From positions 1-17,086 of the forward strand of contig CAZFQG010000143.1 of the NCBI GenBank assembly GCA_964520785.1: a stretch of DNA of 17,086 bases, read 5' to 3'. This stretch comes from CAZFQG01 sp964520785 (GTDB taxonomy: Bacteria > Planctomycetota > Planctomycetia > Pirellulales > Thermoguttaceae). A model generated the notes under the pieces. It was given only the letters and a program-made list of their open reading frames with translations, was not told the origin of the DNA and did no database searches. Shown in pieces: positions 14,444 to 17,086 of the stretch; positions within the stretch are counted from its first letter, which is position 1, and each line of letters starts with the position of its first letter. A program made the translations under genes and the position numbers.

Positions 14444-15148
14444 GGGAAGCCTGCTGAAAATAAAAAGGGCCATGCGCCGATTGCGCGGAATCGCTCTCCT
14501 CAAGAAGCCGCGATCATGCGGCTCAGTGGTGAACCCTAGCCGTTTTGCGCCTGGCGGACAAGGGGAAATCTGGTCGGAGCCTCTTGGCCTCTTGGCCTCT
14601 TGTCATGAAACCTCCGTACGGCACCCGGAACCACTCAACGCATCCTAAACCCGTTTCCGGTGGACTGGTGAGGTACCGGAATTGCTAAAAGTCGGTCCGG
14701 AGCGAGCTACAATGGTTTGGGCTTATTCCACGACCGGACCCCCCCGGCGACCCAGGCTACGGCCAACGAGGCGCGGAGCCATTGCATGACACTGGGATTG
14801 ACGACTTGCTTCCTGGCAAAACCACCCAGGATTGTCGAGGACCTGAAAGACCGAACCTTGCCCCGCGAAGCCTGAAAGACGCGAGTATTCAAAAGAATAT
14901 CGCCAGTTTTTTGTTTCACTGCCCCGATGGTGGGATGAAACCAAGTGACCACCGGGAATTGAAGCCAATTGCGTTGGAAGAAACCGGATTGCTGGGCGTC
15001 CGGGGGCCTTTTGTGCCCGCGCCTGGTCAGTTTTTCTTCCCGCCAAAGCGGAAACGGTCGTGGGGAACCCTTGCCGCGCAGGGGGACTTTTGCGAATAAT
15101 CTTGCAAACCCTCACTTTTTCCACCCCAAATCCAGAGGAGAGTGTCAC
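14444..15148. other. 705-base gap with no convincing gene
   Basis: Open frames exist here on both strands (e.g. 14782-15099 plus, 14707-14952 minus) but none has a family signature, signal peptide or good start context. Visible structure includes an 8-bp tandem repeat CCTCTTGG, three copies (14580-14603, the last ending GT), and a 10-bp direct repeat CCTGAAAGAC (14842 and 14871). A TACAAT box lies at 14708-14713 without a good -35 partner. The segment 14720-14950 reads as less GC-rich than the neighbours. It may be an eroded gene, an interspersed repeat or an unrecognised RNA. Confidence 0.5.
14580..14603. repeat. 8-bp tandem repeat, three copies
   Basis: CCTCTTGG at 14580-14587 and 14588-14595, then CCTCTTGT at 14596-14603. 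It is in the non-coding gap upstream of the thioredoxin-fold genes, and is possibly slippage-prone. Confidence 0.8.
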
Positions 15149-15784
15149 ATGAAACTCACTTGCACAAGAGTCGTCGCGGCCGCGATGACCGCGGTATTCC
15201 TCTTGACGGCCGGCAGTTGTGCCGCTGAAGTCAAGGTCGGAGACAAGGGACCGGATTTTTCCGCGTTGGCGAATGTCGACGGTAAGGAGCATTCCCTGGG
15301 CGATTTCAAGGACGCGAAGGCGGTCGTCGTGGTCTTCACATGCAACCACTGTCCCGTCGCGAAGGCATACGAGGACCGGTTGATCGCGATTCAGAAGGAC
15401 TATAAGGATAAGGACGTCCAGATCGTCGCGATCAATCCGAACAGCCCCAAGAAACAGCCTCAAGACAGTTTCGAGAAGATGAAGGAACGGGCGGCCGGGA
15501 AGGATGTCGGAGACTGGCGCGACAACAAGGATCCGTTCAATTTCCCGTATCTCTTCGACGCGACGCAGGAAGTCGCCAAGGCGTATGGAGCGACATGCAC
15601 TCCTCATGTCTTTATTTTGGATAAAGACCGTAAGATCGCGTACACCGGCGCTATCGACGACAACATGGACGCAAGCAAAGTGAAGGAATCGTTCGTTCGC
15701 GACGCGCTCGACGCGATTCTCGCGGGCGAGAAGCCTCCGAAGCCCGCCACTAAGCAGTTCGGATGCAGTATCAAATGGGAATAG
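15149..15784 (+). CDS. Exported thioredoxin-fold (redoxin) protein
   Basis: The product is 211 residues. An N-terminal signal peptide (hydrophobic AAAMTAVFLLTAGSC, likely cut near residue 26) exports it. The AhpC/TSA-like redoxin domain starts at VGDKGPDFSALANVDGKE. The redox pair C65-N-H-C68 sits in VVVFTCNHCPVAKAYEDR, and TPHVFILD supplies the conserved cis-proline. A further cysteine precedes that proline (ATCTP), and another lies at the end (KQFGCSIKW, C206). CNHC and the terminal cysteine are typical of a group common in Planctomycetota. Likely role: periplasmic thiol-disulfide exchange or peroxide reduction; the partner is unknown. The ATG has a good ribosome site, AGAGGAG (15134-15140). 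A complex terminator-like structure follows 75 bases downstream. Confidence 0.88.
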   Translation: MKLTCTRVVAAAMTAVFLLTAGSCAAEVKVGDKGPDFSALANVDGKEHSLGDFKDAKAVVVVFTCNHCPVAKAYEDRLIAIQKDYKDKDVQIVAINPNSPKKQPQDSFEKMKERAAGKDVGDWRDNKDPFNFPYLFDATQEVAKAYGATCTPHVFILDKDRKIAYTGAIDDNMDASKVKESFVRDALDAILAGEKPPKPATKQFGCSIKWE

Positions 15785-15859
15785 CGATCGCGACCTGCCC
15801 TTGCTTCGAACCGGGTTGAGGTCATGCCCGGATTCTGGGAGGGTCTATGCGTAGAGAAT

Positions 15860-15934
15860 CGGGTGGCACCGTCCGCTTATTCGCCCTTGATGGGCATCCA
15901 GCCGGTGAGCAACGCGTGCCACCCGTTCTTTTTT
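15860..15934 (+). terminator. Branched hairpin plus T-tract, possible terminator and dispersed repeat
   Basis: CGGGTGGCAC (15860-15869) and GTGCCACCCG (15916-15925) form a perfect 10-bp stem, followed immediately by TTCTTTTTT (15926-15934), as in a rho-independent terminator after the redoxin gene. The 46 bases between hold an inner stem GCCC/GGGC (15883-15886, 15892-15895), so the fold is branched, longer than a normal terminator. I recall GTGAGCAACGCGTGCCACCC-like strings as recurrent in planctomycetal genomes, so it may be a repeat family used as a terminator. Confidence 0.65.
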
Positions 15935-15968
15935 GACGGATGGCGTACTTTTTTCGACGGATGGCGTA
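15928..15968. repeat. Tandem duplication of a T6 unit
   Basis: CTTTTTTGACGGATGGCGTA (15928-15947) is followed directly by the same unit with one extra C after the T-run (15948-15968). The duplication copies the T-tract of the upstream hairpin, leaving a second T-run without its own stem. It lies 40 bases before the next gene's start. Confidence 0.85.
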
Positions 15969-16010
15969 TCCACTCTCTCATTAGTTTTCGTTGACCACAC
16001 GAGGTTTCCG

Positions 16011-16625
16011 ATGGGATTTCCGATGACGCGATCCGCACCCGGTTTTGGTTTGACTCTTTCCGTTTGCATTCTTCTGACCGGTTGTTCGAAGACGGAAACG
16101 CCGGAGGACGCGAGACGAACACTACCGGTCGCCCGGCTCGATGAGTCTATCGAAGCGAAGCCGGATCGGGAGATCACTCTCCGCGTGATCGATGAGAAGG
16201 GACTGGCCGAGGCGATCGGGAGGCATGGGGGCAAAGTCGTTCTGGTAGACTACTGGGCTACGTGGTGCATGTCTTGCGTCGAACTCTTTCCACATACGGT
16301 GGAACTGCATCGGGAGCTTTCCGAGCAGGGACTGGTCGTTATTTCCGTCAGTCTCGACGCTCCCGAGGCGGAATCGGCGGTGCTTGCTTTCCTGAAAAAG
16401 CGCGGGGCGACCTTCGAGAACTTCCTCAGCCGCTATGGGGCGGGAATGGAGTCGTTCGAGAAGTTCAACCTCCCCGGGACGCTCCCCCAGCTTCAGCTCT
16501 TCGACCGCGAGGGTAATTTGCGGCACACGTTCCCACCGGCGCAAAGCGCCCCGGACACCGAGGCACTCGACGCGGCGGTCCGGGAACTGCTCCTTTCGAC
16601 GGCTGCGCCCGGCGCGGACGGTTAA
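16011..16625 (+). CDS. TlpA-like thioredoxin-fold lipoprotein
   Basis: The product is 204 residues. A short hydrophobic signal ends in the lipobox LTGC, so C25 would be lipidated and the protein held at a membrane facing the periplasm. After a charged linker, the thioredoxin fold begins near residue 55. The active site is W85-C86-M-S-C89 in VDYWATWCMSCVELFPH, and TLPQLQLFD carries the cis-proline. This is the TlpA/ResA layout, or that of the DsbD C-terminal domain; such proteins reduce disulfides, for example in apocytochrome c maturation. I chose ATG 16011 because GAGG lies six bases upstream; ATG 16023 is a close alternative. The gene follows another thioredoxin-fold gene but is separated from it by a terminator-like structure, so they may be regulated apart. 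A haem-protein link to the HzsA-like gene is speculation. Confidence 0.87.
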   Translation: MGFPMTRSAPGFGLTLSVCILLTGCSKTETPEDARRTLPVARLDESIEAKPDREITLRVIDEKGLAEAIGRHGGKVVLVDYWATWCMSCVELFPHTVELHRELSEQGLVVISVSLDAPEAESAVLAFLKKRGATFENFLSRYGAGMESFEKFNLPGTLPQLQLFDREGNLRHTFPPAQSAPDTEALDAAVRELLLSTAAPGADG

Positions 16626-16667
16626 GCCTCTTGGAAAGGAGCCCTGGACCGCGGGAACCGAGAGGTC

Positions 16668-16676
16668 TGGTATACT
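16668..16676 (+). promoter_or_regulatory. Candidate extended -10 promoter of the last small gene
   Basis: TGGTATACT (16668-16676) fits an extended -10 element (TGn plus TATACT). No good -35 is seen at 17 bases, as is usual for extended -10 promoters. Transcription would start near 16683 and give a leader of about 140 bases. Confidence 0.4.
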
Positions 16677-16770
16677 ACGATTCCTCTCGCGTGGCACGAA
16701 ATCGGGCGGAAAATTCTTGCCTAACGGCGCGGTTCCACTCATAATCGCTGTAACGGTTATCCGTGAGGGT

Positions 16771-16784
16771 GGGGCGCGCGCCCC
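16771..16784. repeat. 14-bp perfect GC palindrome in the leader of the last gene
   Basis: GGGGCGCGCGCCCC is perfectly self-complementary and lies 39 bases before the ATG at 16823. It could be an operator dyad or an RNA stem. No further evidence. Confidence 0.6.
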
Positions 16785-16822
16785 GCCGGCGGAAACGGTT
16801 TTTGCCCACTGGGAGGAACATC

Positions 16823-17062
16823 ATGAGAGCACTGAGTTTGGGGTTCGCGATTCTCTTGGTTACGAGTCTCGTGCCGCTTGCGGACGCACGCGATGCCGTG
16901 ACGGACGACATCGTCGTCGCGAGCATTAACGGCGGCCAAGGTCTCGTCCGCGTCCGCGACGGCGACACCCTGTTGGATTTGGACAATCCGCTGACGCAGA
17001 ACGACTTCATCAACCCGCGTACCGTCTCCGTCAGGGCCAGCGCGCATAAATACGCAGGATAA
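16823..17062 (+). CDS. Small exported protein of unknown function
   Basis: The product is 79 residues. It starts with a standard signal peptide (MRALSLGFAILLVTSLVPLADA, cut near residue 22), so it is exported. The mature part is about 57 residues, without cysteine. GGQGLVRVRDGDTLLDLD and FINPRTVSVRASAHKYAG look like short beta strands. The ribosome site GGGAGGAA (16811-16818) is good, which supports translation. It ends 24 bases before the window edge, so a downstream partner may be missed. The leader is long and carries a GC palindrome and an extended -10 promoter. A frameshifted N-terminal piece of a longer protein cannot be excluded from this window. I do not recognise the family. Confidence 0.6.
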   Translation: MRALSLGFAILLVTSLVPLADARDAVTDDIVVASINGGQGLVRVRDGDTLLDLDNPLTQNDFINPRTVSVRASAHKYAG

Positions 17063-17086
17063 GTAAAACAGGTAAGCTTGCGCGAT

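Noticed and set aside
14723..15607. Open minus-strand frame of 294 codons
   Set aside because: It runs through the well-supported redoxin gene on the other strand and no domain is visible; the part in the gap alone is not convincing.
15149..15784. Lipoprotein signal on the first thioredoxin-fold protein
   Set aside because: The cysteine at residue 24 is preceded by AGS rather than a lipobox with Leu at -3; a standard signal-peptidase I site fits better.
1..17086. CRISPR array, tRNA, rRNA, phage or toxin-antitoxin genes
   Set aside because: No regularly spaced repeats, cloverleaf-like segments or relevant protein families were seen on either strand.

Overview
The window most likely comes from a member of the Planctomycetota, from a fairly GC-rich genome. 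The evidence is protein content: a BBP7/DUF1551-type outer-membrane beta-barrel, a DUF4254 protein, a hydrazine-synthase-alpha-related dihaem protein without its partner subunits, a small Tyr/His-rich exported protein of a type I associate with this phylum, and two exported thioredoxin-fold proteins. This is inference from family distribution; no rRNA or other marker gene is present.

Layout. At the left edge (1-584, minus) is the N-terminal part of an AraC-family regulator whose DNA-binding half lies outside the window. A gene-free stretch (585-1040) holds a 21-bp-spaced direct repeat that could be its operator. Then come ygiQ (radical SAM) and an rRNA-type methyltransferase, overlapping by one base (1041-3802, plus). 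Two minus-strand genes follow: a small exported Tyr/His-rich protein with a clear terminator, and a cytoplasmic coiled-coil protein. The beta-barrel gene (5526-7091) ends in strong hairpins and is followed by a Glu/Leu-type dehydrogenase (7359-8618). The HzsA-like gene (8867-11236) sits between two inverted copies of a roughly 105-130-bp repeat, each starting at the stop codon of an adjacent housekeeping gene (gdh and dtd). dtd (minus) and a pdxA-family gene (plus) are divergent. A histidine phosphatase converges on the DUF4254 gene. After a 705-base gap without a convincing gene come two thioredoxin-fold genes, separated by an elaborate terminator-like structure with a duplicated T-tract unit. 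Last is a 79-residue exported protein.

How they work together. The window is mostly independent genes with their own promoters or terminators. Only ygiQ and the methyltransferase look like an operon. Four or five products are exported: the barrel, the HzsA-like protein, the thioredoxin-fold proteins and two small proteins. The rest are cytoplasmic housekeeping enzymes. I found no CRISPR array, phage genes, transposase, toxin-antitoxin pair or tRNA.

Most worth following up: the inverted repeat pair around the HzsA-like gene, the His in place of the expected Tyr ligand beside its first haem motif, the structured repeat at 15860-15934, and the repeat-derived tail of the HzsA-like protein.
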